A DNA stretch of 64,000 nucleotides from Hyphomicrobiaceae bacterium (GTDB lineage: Bacteria; Pseudomonadota; Alphaproteobacteria; Rhizobiales; Xanthobacteraceae). The stretch's first letter is position 1, and each line of letters opens with the position of its first letter. This document shows, in pieces, positions 45,294 through 54,485 of the stretch. Location of the stretch: positions 1 to 64,000 of the forward strand of contig JAJPJB010000053.1 in assembly GCA_021324465.1 (NCBI GenBank), in the 5' to 3' direction. Under the pieces are notes generated by a model. It made no database searches. It worked only from the letters and a program-made list of their open reading frames with translations, and was not told the origin of the DNA. Made by a program: the position numbers and the translations under genes.

Positions 45294-46856
45294 GTGGCCT
45301 CGACAAGTGCATCCGCTCCCGCACTCGAACCGATCCCGCTCCGCCGGCTATTGGCCTTTCTCGCCATGTGCTTCGGCATGTTCATGGCGTTTCTGGACAT
45401 TCAGATCGTGTCCGGCTCGCTTGCCGATATTCAGGCCGGACTCTCGGCGTCGGCGGACGAAATTCCCTGGGTACAGACGTCCTATCTCATCGCCGAGGTC
45501 GTCGCGATCCCGCTGTCGGGATTTCTGTCGCGCGCGCTCGGCACGCACGTTTTGTTCACGATCTCCGCCGCCGGCTTCACGCTTGCGAGCATCATGTGCG
45601 GCACGAGCTCCTCCATCAACAGCATGATCGTGTGGCGCGCGATTCAAGGCTTTATCGGCGGCGGCATGGTGCCCACGGTGTTTGCTTCCGCCTATTTCAT
45701 CTTCCAGGGGCCGCGGCAGAAATTCATCGCGCCGGTGGTCGGACTGATCGCCACTCTGGCGCCGACCATCGGCCCGACAATCGGCGGCTATCTCACCGAC
45801 GCCTATTCCTGGCACTGGCTGTTCTTCATCAATGTCGCGCCCGGCATCATCGTCACCATCGCCACTTATCTCCTGGTCGACTTCGACAAGCCGGATTTCG
45901 CGCTTCTGAAGAATTTCGATTGGTACGGCCTCTTCACCATGGCCGGGTTTCTCGGCGCGCTCGAATATGTGCTTGAAGAGGGACCGCGCTACGAATGGTT
46001 CGACGATGACACGATCTTCATGGTGGCCATCGTCTCGGCGCTCTCCGCGCTCGCCTTCTTCATCCGCGCGTTCACGGCACGCGTGCCGATCGTCGATCTG
46101 CGCGCTTTCGCCAATCGCAATTTCGCGGTCGGCAGCCTGTTCTCCTTTGTGCTCGGCATCGGGCTCTACGGACTGACCTACCTCTACCCGGTCTATCTCG
46201 CGCAGGTGCGCGGCTATGATGCACTGATGATCGGCGAGACCATGTTCGTCTCCGGCCTGGTGATGTTTGCGACAGCGCCGATCGCCGGCCGGCTCAACGC
46301 GCGATTCGATCCGCGCTTCATCCTGGTGGCGGGCTTTGTGTTCTTCGCCATCGGGACCTGGCAGATGACCTATCTCACCTCGGACTGGGATTTTTGGGAA
46401 TTGCTGTGGCCACAGGTATTCCGCGGCGTCGGCCTGATGTTCGCGATCATTCCGGTGACCAATACCGCGCTCGGCACGCTGCCGGTCGAGCGGGTCAAAA
46501 ACGCCTCCGGCCTGTTCAACCTGATGCGCAATCTCGGCGGCGCCATCGGTCTTGCCGCCATCAACACTTGGTTCAACGATCGCATGGATCTGCATTTGGC
46601 GCGCCTGCACGAGGCGGTCAATCCGGCGCGCGTTCCGGCGACCGAGATGCTCTCCAATCTCACCGCCCATTTCCAGGGTTCGGACGCGCAACTGCGCGCG
46701 CTCAAAGAGATGATGGGCATGGTGCGGTTGCAGGCGGCGGTCATGAGCTATGCCGACGTGTTCCTGATGCTGACCGTGCTGTTCCTCGCGCTCGCCGCCT
46801 TCGGGCTTCTGATGAAGCGGCCGAACGCGCCGGCTGAGGCGGTCGGAGAGCCTTGA
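45294..46856 (+). CDS. DHA2-family MFS drug transporter (EmrB type)
   Basis: The 520-aa protein starts with GTG after GAGGG. It has about 14 hydrophobic segments, FMAFLDIQIVSGSLADIQAG (TM1 motif), SYLIAEVVAIPLSGFLSRA, QGFIGGGMVPTVFASAY and GPTIGGYLTDAYSWHWLFFIN, the DHA2 signatures. With the EmrA-like protein it would form a proton-driven efflux pump. Regulation by the divergent TetR is likely. Confidence 0.95.
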   Translation: MASTSASAPALEPIPLRRLLAFLAMCFGMFMAFLDIQIVSGSLADIQAGLSASADEIPWVQTSYLIAEVVAIPLSGFLSRALGTHVLFTISAAGFTLASIMCGTSSSINSMIVWRAIQGFIGGGMVPTVFASAYFIFQGPRQKFIAPVVGLIATLAPTIGPTIGGYLTDAYSWHWLFFINVAPGIIVTIATYLLVDFDKPDFALLKNFDWYGLFTMAGFLGALEYVLEEGPRYEWFDDDTIFMVAIVSALSALAFFIRAFTARVPIVDLRAFANRNFAVGSLFSFVLGIGLYGLTYLYPVYLAQVRGYDALMIGETMFVSGLVMFATAPIAGRLNARFDPRFILVAGFVFFAIGTWQMTYLTSDWDFWELLWPQVFRGVGLMFAIIPVTNTALGTLPVERVKNASGLFNLMRNLGGAIGLAAINTWFNDRMDLHLARLHEAVNPARVPATEMLSNLTAHFQGSDAQLRALKEMMGMVRLQAAVMSYADVFLMLTVLFLALAAFGLLMKRPNAPAEAVGEP

Positions 46857-46945
46857 CAGGATCGATCGACCGCAAGCACTTGCGGCTGTTGCAATCGGCA
46901 CCTTTCTTTGCGGCGCAGAGGTCGCTCGCTGTTGCGGACATTTAA

Positions 46946-47185
46946 ATGCGTGGAGACGCCAATCCCAATCCGTGGAACACGCGCCGCGCCTTGCTGTACG
47001 GCGGGGCGATCGGGCTTGTCGCGGCGGCGTTCAAGCTCTTGGCACCATGGAGAGCGCCGCATTCGATCACGCAGATCGTCGAAGAGCTGATTGGCGCCGC
47101 GCTCGCCTTCGCGCTGTTGTGCGGGCTTGCGGCGGCGCTGCGCAATTGCATCGCCAGCCGGCTGATTGGACCCAAGATTCAGTAG
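46946..47185 (+). CDS. Small membrane protein, unknown
   Basis: The 79-aa protein has two hydrophobic stretches (LLYGGAIGLVAAAFKLLAP and IGAALAFALLCGLAAAL) that could be two membrane helices. No family recognised. The ribosome-binding site before ATG is weak. It lies about 90 bp downstream of the efflux operon. Confidence 0.5.
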   Translation: MRGDANPNPWNTRRALLYGGAIGLVAAAFKLLAPWRAPHSITQIVEELIGAALAFALLCGLAAALRNCIASRLIGPKIQ

Positions 47186-47202
47186 GTCGTCCCGGCGCGC
47201 GC

Positions 47203-47373
47203 CTATTGCGTTGGCGCCAGATTACCGATGACAAGCACGACATATGCGAGGATGGCGATCCACACTCCATACGCCGTGATGTGCGGAATTGGCGTGAGAG
47301 CACTAATCACTGCGACAAGAGCAAATATGAGCGAAGCAATGAACCACCACGTCGACGGCGCATGAAGCTTCAC
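47203..47373 (-). CDS. Small two-helix membrane protein
   Basis: The GTG at 47373 has AAGGAGG five bases upstream, and the 56-aa product starts MKLHAPSTWWFIASLIFALV. It has two hydrophobic helices (WWFIASLIFALVAVISALTP and YGVWIAILAYVVLVIGNL). Similar short proteins are common in Bradyrhizobium relatives. Function unknown. A longer frame from 47463 exists but lacks a ribosome-binding site. Confidence 0.75.
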   Translation of the reverse strand: MKLHAPSTWWFIASLIFALVAVISALTPIPHITAYGVWIAILAYVVLVIGNLAPTQ

Positions 47374-47470
47374 GGCAGCCTCCTTGGACGCGCCTGGTGC
47401 GATTAGACTGCGAGGCGATTGGAAGGAAGCTCGCAGGACGGCGGCAGCGCCGCCGTCCTGCACGTTGCAA

Positions 47471-48796
47471 CTAGGCCGTGGCCTTGGACTCGATTGGCTT
47501 CCAGATGCTGATATGCCGGGTCTCCGGCATCAGGAAGAGGCTGAGCACGAAGCACACCGCGGGAACGGCGATGGGATAGATCAGCGCGTAGGCGATGCTG
47601 CCCGTCGCCGTGTAAGCCGCTGTCGTGATGAACGGCACTAAACCGCCGCCCCAGCCGTTGCCGATGTGATAGGGCACCGACACCGATGTGTAGCGAATGC
47701 GGCTCGGGAAGTATTCCGCCAGGAATGCGCCGATCGGCCCATAGACCATCCCGACATAGCAGACGAGGATGGCGATGATGATGACCGCCACGGCGTAGTT
47801 GATATTGCTCGGCTGCGTGACCGATTGCAGCCACACATAGAGCGGATAATAGGTGACCGCTGCCAGCAGGAAGCCACCCAAGATCACCGGCTTGCGTCCG
47901 ATACGATCGGAAAGCCATCCAAACAGGATGAGACTTGGCGTGCCGATGAGGAGAGCCCCTCCGACGATGTACGCGGTGGTCAGAGCGTCGACCTTGGAAA
48001 CCGTCTGCAAGAAATACAGCGCCCAGAACTGGCCGCTGTACCAGACCACGCCTTCGCCGATCACCACGATGCTGGCGATCAAGACGTACTTGATGTTGGA
48101 GCTGAGGAAGGCCTCCTTCCAGGGATTCCTGGTCATCTCGCCTTTGGCTTTGATCTCCTGGAAGATCGGCGTCTCCTGCAATTGCAGGCGGATATAGATG
48201 GCGATCGCCACCAACAGGAAAGAGACCAGGAAGGGAACGCGCCATGCCCACGCATCGAAGTCGGCAGTGCCGAAGTAAGTGCGCGTCGCGATGATGACCG
48301 CGAGCGACACGACGATGCCGAGCGTCGGCGAGGTCTGCAGCCAGCCTGTATAGTAACCCCGGCGCGCGTCGGATACATGCTCCGCCACATAAGTGATGGC
48401 GCCGCCGTACTCGCCGCCCAGGCACAAGCCCTGGATCATGCGCAGACCGAACAGCAAGAACGCGGCGGCTAGTCCAACCTGTTCGAAGGTCGGGAGCAAA
48501 CCGATTGCGCCGGTGCCGAGTCCCATGCCGCTCAGTGTGATGAGGAACGTGTATTTACGGCCAACCCGGTCGCCCATCCATCCAAACAGGAATGCCCCCA
48601 ATGGACGGATCAAAAAGCCGGCTGTGAACAGCGCCACTGTGCTCAGCAGCGCCGCAACTGGATGGCTCTTTTCGAAAAACTTGACGGACAAGACCGCAGC
48701 CAAGCTGCCGAAAATGTAGAAGTCATACCATTCGATAACGTTTCCCACCGAGGCGGCGAGAATGACCCGCCGGAAATCCCGCGGAATTTGCGCCAT
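47471..48796 (-). CDS. MHS-family MFS transporter (metabolite:H+ symporter)
   Basis: The 441-aa protein has about 12 helices. ASVGNVIEWYDFYIFGSLAA is the MHS-family start, followed by GFLIRPLGAFLFGWMGDRVG (signature loop 2-3), MIQGLCLGGEYGGAITYVAE and FGWLSDRIGRKPVILGG. Relatives transport organic acids such as shikimate, alpha-ketoglutarate or citrate. Substrate is unknown. Confidence 0.94.
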   Translation of the reverse strand: MAQIPRDFRRVILAASVGNVIEWYDFYIFGSLAAVLSVKFFEKSHPVAALLSTVALFTAGFLIRPLGAFLFGWMGDRVGRKYTFLITLSGMGLGTGAIGLLPTFEQVGLAAAFLLFGLRMIQGLCLGGEYGGAITYVAEHVSDARRGYYTGWLQTSPTLGIVVSLAVIIATRTYFGTADFDAWAWRVPFLVSFLLVAIAIYIRLQLQETPIFQEIKAKGEMTRNPWKEAFLSSNIKYVLIASIVVIGEGVVWYSGQFWALYFLQTVSKVDALTTAYIVGGALLIGTPSLILFGWLSDRIGRKPVILGGFLLAAVTYYPLYVWLQSVTQPSNINYAVAVIIIAILVCYVGMVYGPIGAFLAEYFPSRIRYTSVSVPYHIGNGWGGGLVPFITTAAYTATGSIAYALIYPIAVPAVCFVLSLFLMPETRHISIWKPIESKATA

Positions 48797-49122
48797 GTTC
48801 CCCTCCCTAGCTTTGTTTGCGGTCCTTGTTCAACGTTCCGCCGTCCCGAGCGAAACTGCTCGTCAACCACGATGGCTCGATCGCGAACGCTAACGTTTGG
48901 GTCGCGTTCTGTCTGTTCGTCGGAGGTCGTAGATCAAAAGTCGCGGGCGGCTATGGAGGCCTGCACTGACGTCTTTGCTGCACTGCGGCCGTGCGCGAGG
49001 CGGCGTGGGTAGCACGCGGTTAATGTTACCAAATAATTCAGCGGGCCGGGCCACGCGTTTTAAACGAATTCCTCCTGCGACTTCCCTAGTGTGGCGGCAC
49101 CTTTGCAGCTCTGCAGGTCCTC
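48797..49122. other. Intergenic stretch, nothing recognised
   Basis: Divergent region between the MHS transporter and a secreted-protein gene. No supported gene, repeat or terminator. Confidence 0.4.
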
Positions 49123-49644
49123 ATGCGTCTCCTCAGCGCGGCTTTGCTGCTCGGAATTACGGCGTCGCCCGCGCTGGCGCAGCGCGAGCCGGAAATCGTC
49201 ATTCCGGGCCGGCCCGATGTGCCCGTTTACATCAACGGCATCGACGCATCCTGGGGCATCGTCGAGGGTGAATTCGGTCTTGACCGGCCGGGGCTGATGG
49301 CGCCAGCGGTGACCTATCGCCCGCTCATCCTTTCGAACTATCCGACCGAAGTCGCGCCGTTTTTTCCGAAGGACAACAAGCGTCCAGGCTATGGCCGGCT
49401 GGAAATCATTCCGCCGCCGAACCGACCGCTGCCGCCGCCGGCGCCGACCTATTACCGCAGCTGGTCGGCCGGTTCCGCGCCGGGACCGGTCACGCAATAT
49501 CCGCCGTACCCGATGCCGAATATCGACGTCTATACCGGTTGGGGCGGCGGCCGTCGCCATTCACGTCATCATGATCACACGCCGGGTCCTGGTTCAGGTC
49601 CTGGTTTCGGTCCGGGGCCGGGACCAGCTCCAGAAGGTCCGTAA
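49123..49644 (+). CDS. Secreted Pro/Gly-rich protein, unknown
   Basis: The 173-aa protein has a signal peptide MRLLSAALLLGITASPALA with a likely cut before QRE. A folded-looking part follows (VPVYINGIDASWGIVEGEFG, TYRPLILSNYP). A Pro-rich region (IIPPPNRPLPPPAPTYYR) and a Gly/Pro tail (GPGSGPGFGPGPGPAPEGP) with a short His-rich patch end the protein. Likely exported to the periplasm or surface. Possibly grouped with the next Cys-rich gene. Confidence 0.75.
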   Translation: MRLLSAALLLGITASPALAQREPEIVIPGRPDVPVYINGIDASWGIVEGEFGLDRPGLMAPAVTYRPLILSNYPTEVAPFFPKDNKRPGYGRLEIIPPPNRPLPPPAPTYYRSWSAGSAPGPVTQYPPYPMPNIDVYTGWGGGRRHSRHHDHTPGPGSGPGFGPGPGPAPEGP

Positions 49645-49716
49645 CTTTTTTGTCCGGCAGGCCGCAGGGCCTGCTGATCCGCCTCCTTGCGGGGCAAGCC
49701 AGTAGGGGAAAGTAAC

Positions 49717-50412
49717 ATGCATCGCGTTGTTCTTGTGGCCTTGGCCACGCTGTTCACTGCCGGCATGACGTCGATGGCGTCCGCCTGCTGCGATTGGGGC
49801 TATGCCGCGCCGGTCGCTTATGTGCCCGCCGCGCCGCTTGCTTACGCTGGTTGCGGCAACTGCGCCGCACCAACGGCGGCCGTGGTCTATGCGCAACCGG
49901 TCGCGCCGGCGCCGATCGCCGTCAACGCCTGCTGCGGCTCCGCTTGGGGCGGCACCTCGTATTGGGGAGCTTGGGGCGGTAATTGCTGTGGCGGCAATTG
50001 GGGCTTCGGCTCCGTCGGCTGGAACGACTGCTGCGGCTCGGGCTGGACTTCGAGTTGGACGTGGGGCCGTTGCGGCAATTGCGGCTGGAGCGCCGGCTGC
50101 TGCGCCACGAGGGCGGCCTATGTCTCGCCGCTCTATGTGGTCAATCAGGGACCCTACTATTCCGGCCCCGGCCTGATGCAGCCCTATGCGACCTATTCGC
50201 CGGATACCGCTTATGCGCCGGCCACCGATTATCCCTATGTGCCGGGCTACGGTTATGGCCCGGCGCCGGTGCCGCCGCCCGCTTACACGCATCTCTATTA
50301 CCGCCCGCACTATGCCTACCGGGCGCCGCTTTATCCGCGTCCGCACTACTGGGGACCGGCCCGCTATCACCGCTATCCGTATTGGCGCCGCCCGCTCGGT
50401 GTGCGCGGCTGA
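49717..50412 (+). CDS. Secreted Cys/Gly/Tyr-rich protein
   Basis: The 231-aa protein has a signal peptide (MHRVVLVALATLFTAGMTSM, cut before CC). The first ~115 mature residues carry 14 cysteines as seven pairs: five vicinal CC motifs (for example ACCGSAWGG, NCCGGNWG, DCCGSGW) and two CGNC motifs, with Gly/Trp/Asn spacing. The C-terminal ~100 residues are Tyr/Pro/His-rich (YGYGPAPVPPPAYTH). AGGGGA precedes the ATG. Function unknown; metal-binding or cross-linked surface material is possible. Confidence 0.8.
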   Translation: MHRVVLVALATLFTAGMTSMASACCDWGYAAPVAYVPAAPLAYAGCGNCAAPTAAVVYAQPVAPAPIAVNACCGSAWGGTSYWGAWGGNCCGGNWGFGSVGWNDCCGSGWTSSWTWGRCGNCGWSAGCCATRAAYVSPLYVVNQGPYYSGPGLMQPYATYSPDTAYAPATDYPYVPGYGYGPAPVPPPAYTHLYYRPHYAYRAPLYPRPHYWGPARYHRYPYWRRPLGVRG

Positions 50413-50435
50413 TAAGCGTCCCACGTCGATATCGG

Positions 50436-50464
50436 AAAAGGCCCGCGTTCAGCGCGGGCCTTTT
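50436..50464 (+). terminator. Rho-independent terminator
   Basis: AAAAGGCCCGCG-TTCAG-CGCGGGCCTTTT forms a perfect stem with flanking A/T runs. It ends the Cys-rich gene and, being A/T-flanked on both sides, can also serve convergent rlmB. Confidence 0.88.
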
Positions 50465-50514
50465 ATGACGGGGCGACGGGCAAAGCGATCAAAGTCAGGC
50501 GGCCTGGATTTTGT

Positions 50515-51330
50515 TCAGCGTGTCCCCCGCGAGGCGATGTACAGCGCCAGCGCCGCCGCGTTCGACACGTTGAGGCTCTTGATCGCGCCGGGCAGATCGA
50601 GGCGCGCCAGCCGATCGCAGGTCGCGCCGGTCAGTTGCCGCAAACCCTTGCCCTCGGCGCCGAGCACCAGCGCCAAGGGCGATCGCAGCGCAATCGATGC
50701 GAGATCCTCCGGCGCATCCGAATCGAGCCCCACGGTAAGGAAGCCGCGCTCCTTCAGCGCCATCAGCGCGCGAGCGAGATTTTGCACGACGACGATCGGC
50801 ACCAGTTCGAGCGCGCCGGAGGCCGACTTGGCGAGCACGCCGGTGGCTTCAGGACTGTGCCGCGCCGTCGTGACGACAGCGCTAACGGCGAATGCCGCCG
50901 CCGTGCGCAGGATCGCGCCGACATTGTGCGGATCGGTGATCTGGTCGAGCACCAGCACGATGCCTGACGCGCCAAGCTCTTCGATGCTCGGGGAGGGCAG
51001 GGGATCGGCCTCGGCGATGAGCCCCTGATGCACGGCATCCGGCGTGAGCCGTGCCGCGAGCGCATCCGGCCGCACCACGTCCGGCGTGACGGGAAGCGCA
51101 ATGCCATCATCAGCGAGGCGCCGCAGCGCGTTTTCCGTCGCAAACAGCCGGCGGATGAGCCGCGCCGGATTGGCCAGCGCCGCGGTCACCGTGTGCCAGC
51201 CATAGAGCACGATCGCGTTGGAGTCGTCGTCTTGAAACGGCCTCGGTGGGCGCTGCCAGTGCGTGCCGCGCTGTGGCGGCCGCCGCCGGCCTCGCGGCTT
51301 GCCTGATCGCTGTGCTCGCCGGTCACGCAT
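50515..51330 (-). CDS. rlmB: 23S rRNA (guanosine-2'-O)-methyltransferase, SpoU/TrmH family
   Basis: The 271-aa protein has an Arg-rich N-terminal tail. The RlmB substrate-binding domain follows (AIVLYGWHTVTAALANPARL). The SPOUT motifs are LVLDQITDPHNVGAILRTA, LVLGAEGKGLR and SLNVSNAAALALYIA. RlmB methylates G2251 of 23S rRNA; the tRNA methylase TrmH is a close relative but usually shorter. Start at ATG 51330; a GTG at 51345 is in frame. Upstream is tRNA-Tyr. Confidence 0.92.
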   Translation of the reverse strand: MRDRRAQRSGKPRGRRRPPQRGTHWQRPPRPFQDDDSNAIVLYGWHTVTAALANPARLIRRLFATENALRRLADDGIALPVTPDVVRPDALAARLTPDAVHQGLIAEADPLPSPSIEELGASGIVLVLDQITDPHNVGAILRTAAAFAVSAVVTTARHSPEATGVLAKSASGALELVPIVVVQNLARALMALKERGFLTVGLDSDAPEDLASIALRSPLALVLGAEGKGLRQLTGATCDRLARLDLPGAIKSLNVSNAAALALYIASRGTR

Positions 51331-51438
51331 GCGCGCTTCTGTCACGCGGTTTGGGCGATGGCAATAGGGAGATTTTTCGCGTGATGAGTTCGCGGCTGGC
51401 CAAGCCGAAGCAGCGAAGCTTCCGATGCGAGCGAAGGC

Positions 51439-51524
51439 TGGTGGGGGAGGTAGGACTCGAACCTACGAAGGCGTCAGCCAGCGGATTTACAGTCCGCCCC
51501 CTTTGCCGCTCGGGACACTCCCCC
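51439..51524 (-). tRNA. tRNA-Tyr (anticodon GTA)
   Basis: The minus strand reads GGGGGAGTGTCCCGAGCGGC..., with anticodon stem-loop GCGGACTGTAAATCCGC (GTA), a long variable arm, T-arm GGTTCGAGTCC and encoded CCA. The long variable arm fits the tyrosine class-II tRNA of bacteria. Confidence 0.97.
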
Positions 51525-52213
51525 GCAAGGCCATTTGCGGGCGCGCTCTGCGAATGGCGCTATATGGTTGGCTCGACAGAGCTAGTCAATCGGAAATACC
51601 GGCGCAAGCAAGCGCCAGCGCGCAGCGCGGAATTTCAAGCGGTATTGCGTCTGGTCCGTCGCCTGTGCGCGGCGAAGAGCCTCGAAGGGCGCCGGTTGAG
51701 GGGCCTGAAAGGGCCCCTTCGCGTGCCACCTGGATGGCGGCTATGGTGGTCGCTATTTCACCGACATACGTCACCGAATACATTACATCAGCGCGCCGCC
51801 GGCGACGACAAGCTCCCCGCGGCAAGAGCCATCATGGCATGGCGGGGGCAAGCGCATTCGCAAGCGCCGGGGTAGCGCAAGCCGCCTCGTCGTGGAGCGC
51901 ACCGCAGCCGCTGCCGCGGACAGTCAGGACGCTGCATCCGCTGGCGGTCCGCCCTCGTCGCTTTTGTCGGTGGTGGGCCGAGCCAAGCGAAGCCCACGCG
52001 ATAAGCTTCTTACGGTGAACAAATCGTCGCAAAATCCGCCGCGATTTTACGCGCAATAGACGGTGCGCCGAGGCACGAATAAACGCTATTTTTAGCGTGT
52101 TATTTAAACTGATCTTAGAGCGTGCCCGGTATGGTGGCGCTACTACGGCGGGAAACAGGGCCCGTCGATAACAAGACATACTTGTTACAGCAAGGCTTGG
52201 GAAAGGCGTCACC
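51525..52213. other. Long intergenic region upstream of ldtR-like gene
   Basis: About 690 bp with no supported gene. A hairpin AGGGGCC-TGAAA-GGGCCCCTT occurs near 51700-51720. Around 52070-52125 the DNA is A+T-rich (CGCTATTTTTAGCG, TTATTTAAACTG) and probably contains the promoter of the downstream MarR-type gene. Short open frames here have no recognisable domain. Confidence 0.45.
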
Positions 52214-52726
52214 ATGAAAGCCGTCGTCAAGACGGTCGAGCCCGCCGATCGTGAGGCGCGCTTCGACCATATTCGGCCGCATTATCTCGAGGCGCTCACG
52301 CTGGTTGAGCGGCTCCATCGGCGTCTGCTCGACGTCATCAAGGACGAATTCGATCGGCGCGGCCGCGCCGACATCAACTCGGTGCAGGCACTCTTGCTCT
52401 ACAATATCGGCGACAAGGAGCTGACCGCGGGCGAACTGCGCACGCGCGGTTACTATCTCGGCTCCAACGTCTCTTACAATCTGAAGAAGCTCGTCGAAAT
52501 GGGCTTCCTCGACCATCAGCGTTCACGCGTCGACCGCCGCTCGGTGCGCATCAAGCTTACCGAAAAGGGCCGCGAGGTGCGCGATGTTGTCGATGCGCTC
52601 TACCAGAAGCATGTGCGCACGGTCGAGCAGGTTGGCGGCATCAATGCCGACGAGTTCAGCGTGCTCAACAAAGCGCTGCATCGGCTCGAGCGCTTCTGGA
52701 CCGATCAGATTCTGTATCGGCTGTAA
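52214..52726 (+). CDS. ldtR: LdtR-like MarR-family regulator
   Basis: The 170-aa protein is a MarR-type winged helix: INSVQALLLYNIGDKELTAG, ELRTRGYYLGSNVSYNLKKL (recognition helix) and DHQRSRVDRRSVRIKLTEKG (wing). LdtR controls an L,D-transpeptidase gene in Liberibacter and relatives. An L,D-transpeptidase gene follows about 290 bp downstream here, after a terminator, so the pairing is conserved. The symbol is by similarity of architecture and context, not by a database check. Confidence 0.8.
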   Translation: MKAVVKTVEPADREARFDHIRPHYLEALTLVERLHRRLLDVIKDEFDRRGRADINSVQALLLYNIGDKELTAGELRTRGYYLGSNVSYNLKKLVEMGFLDHQRSRVDRRSVRIKLTEKGREVRDVVDALYQKHVRTVEQVGGINADEFSVLNKALHRLERFWTDQILYRL

Positions 52727-52842
52727 TCGCAAGCCGGACGCGGTCCGAAACGGCGCTAGCGGCTCGCCAAGTACGGCGAGCGTTTTGGACCAGGCGCGAC
52801 GGCTTCATTCGCCAGCGTTTCCCTTGTACTGGCGTGCCTGAA

Positions 52843-52870
52843 ACCCCGGCGAGAATGCCGGGGTCTTTTT
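52843..52870 (+). terminator. Rho-independent terminator after the LdtR-like gene
   Basis: ACCCCGGC-GAGAAT-GCCGGGGT followed by CTTTTT. It separates the regulator from the L,D-transpeptidase gene, which therefore needs its own promoter. Confidence 0.9.
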
Positions 52871-53015
52871 GCGTTGAGCGCGCCGCTTGTTCGTCCGCCA
52901 CAAATCGGCCCAGTGCGGCGGGCAAGACGCAGCGTCGGCGCGGCGGGCCGAGGCCTTTGGTTCCATTCTCGCGCTGTGCTAATTCCCTTTGGGCGCCTTT
53001 GCGGACGCGAGGGTG

Positions 53016-54332
53016 ATGGGTCACAGCGACTCGCAGAATTTAGGGGGCGAAGCGCGGGTTTCGCGCCGCCTGCTGTTGCGCGGCTTGGCCGGCGCGGCTT
53101 ACGCGGGCGGGCTCATGGCCGGTCGAGCGCGGGCGCAAACGCGGCTCGATGATCGCTCGCTCGAAGCGCTGATGCGTGAGACCGACCGCGGCGAGTTCGG
53201 CCAGAGCTTTGATCAGGCCTCGCGCACCATCCATATGCCCAAGGCATCGGCGCCGACGCTGTCGCCGACTACCGCCGAGACCACCGAGCGCGCAGTTGCG
53301 ATCTATGACGCGATAGTCGCGCGCGGCGGCTGGCGCAAAGTGCCGAAGGTCGAGGAGCTTAAGCTCGGCATGCGCCATCCAAGCGTGGTCGATCTGCGCG
53401 CACGGCTTTCGGTCTCCGGCGATCTCGATCCAAGCGCGGTGGGCAACGACATTTATGATTCCTATGTCGAGGAAGCCGTGCGGCGCTTCCAGGCGCGCCA
53501 TGGGCTCAACATCGACGGCATTGTGCGCGAGGCGACGCTGGATGCGATGAACGTGCCGGCGACGACGCGGCGCGATCAACTGAAGATCAATATCGAGCGG
53601 CTCAGGACGTTGTCGACCAATCTCGGGCCGCGTTATGTGGTGGCTAATATTCCCGCCGCGCGTGTCGAGGCGATCCAGAACGACGTCGTCGTCTCGCGTC
53701 ACGCTGCGGTCGCCGGCAAGCCCGACCGGCCGTCGCCGGACATCAACAGCAGGATCGTCCAGATCAATTTCAATCCCTACTGGACGGTGCCGGCCTCGAT
53801 CGTGCGCAAGGATCTGATCCCGAAAATGCAGGATCAACCGGATTATCTGACCGAGAACCACATCCGCATTCTCGACAGTCACCAGAAAGAGCTTAAGCCC
53901 GCCGACATCAACTGGTACTCCGAGGAGGCGACCAATTACACGTTCAAGCAGGATCCGGGCGCCAAGAATTCGCTGGGCTCGATCCGCATCAATTTTCCGA
54001 GCCCCTACGGCGTATATATGCACGACACGCCGCTGAAGAATTTGTTCGGCGATGATTTTCGCTTCCACTCGTCGGGCTGCATGCGCGTGCAGAATGTGCG
54101 CGAGCTGGTCGTATGGCTGCTGGACGAAACCAAAGGCTGGCCGGCGGCGGAGATCGACAGCGTGATCAAGTCGGGCGAGCGCAAGGATGCGCAGCTCGCC
54201 AAGCCCGTGCCGCTGCACTGGGTCTATGTCACCGCCTGGGCGGCTTCCGACGGCGTGGTGCAGTTTCGCGAAGACATTTACGGTCGCGACGGCCTGGGCG
54301 CGCCGGCGATTCCGCCGACGACGAAGCTCTAG
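53016..54332 (+). CDS. L,D-transpeptidase (YkuD domain, YcbB-like) with Tat-type signal
   Basis: The 438-aa protein starts at ATG after GAGGGTG. It has a twin-arginine-like signal (VSRRLLLRGLAGAAYAGGL). A peptidoglycan-binding domain follows (VDLRARLSVSGDL, EEAVRRFQARHGLNIDG). The YkuD domain runs from about residue 205, with RIVQINFNPYWTVP, VYMHDTPLKNLFGDDFRF and the catalytic HSSGCMRV (Cys in SSGC, the YcbB-like form). It would form 3-3 peptidoglycan cross-links. Confidence 0.92.
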   Translation: MGHSDSQNLGGEARVSRRLLLRGLAGAAYAGGLMAGRARAQTRLDDRSLEALMRETDRGEFGQSFDQASRTIHMPKASAPTLSPTTAETTERAVAIYDAIVARGGWRKVPKVEELKLGMRHPSVVDLRARLSVSGDLDPSAVGNDIYDSYVEEAVRRFQARHGLNIDGIVREATLDAMNVPATTRRDQLKINIERLRTLSTNLGPRYVVANIPAARVEAIQNDVVVSRHAAVAGKPDRPSPDINSRIVQINFNPYWTVPASIVRKDLIPKMQDQPDYLTENHIRILDSHQKELKPADINWYSEEATNYTFKQDPGAKNSLGSIRINFPSPYGVYMHDTPLKNLFGDDFRFHSSGCMRVQNVRELVVWLLDETKGWPAAEIDSVIKSGERKDAQLAKPVPLHWVYVTAWAASDGVVQFREDIYGRDGLGAPAIPPTTKL

Positions 54333-54485
54333 CAAACTCCAAACTCACAAATGCGGGACCAACTCGGAGTCTGAGGATCGCCCTATCATGCCTGACTGCG
54401 GCCGGGATCGACGGCGCGAACCGATCGGAGGCCGTCATCCAAATCTGCGGGTTTCGACCCGAGTCGATCGTCCAGGTGCTTTGGC

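Noticed and set aside
45348-46901. 517-aa open frame on the minus strand
   Set aside because: Antisense to the EmrB-type gene; Asp/Glu/His-rich noise without a domain.
47403-48425. 340-aa open frame on the minus strand
   Set aside because: Out-of-frame shadow of the MHS transporter gene on the same strand.
51832-52230. 132-aa minus-strand frame upstream of the LdtR-like gene
   Set aside because: Overlaps the A+T-rich promoter region, random composition, no motif.
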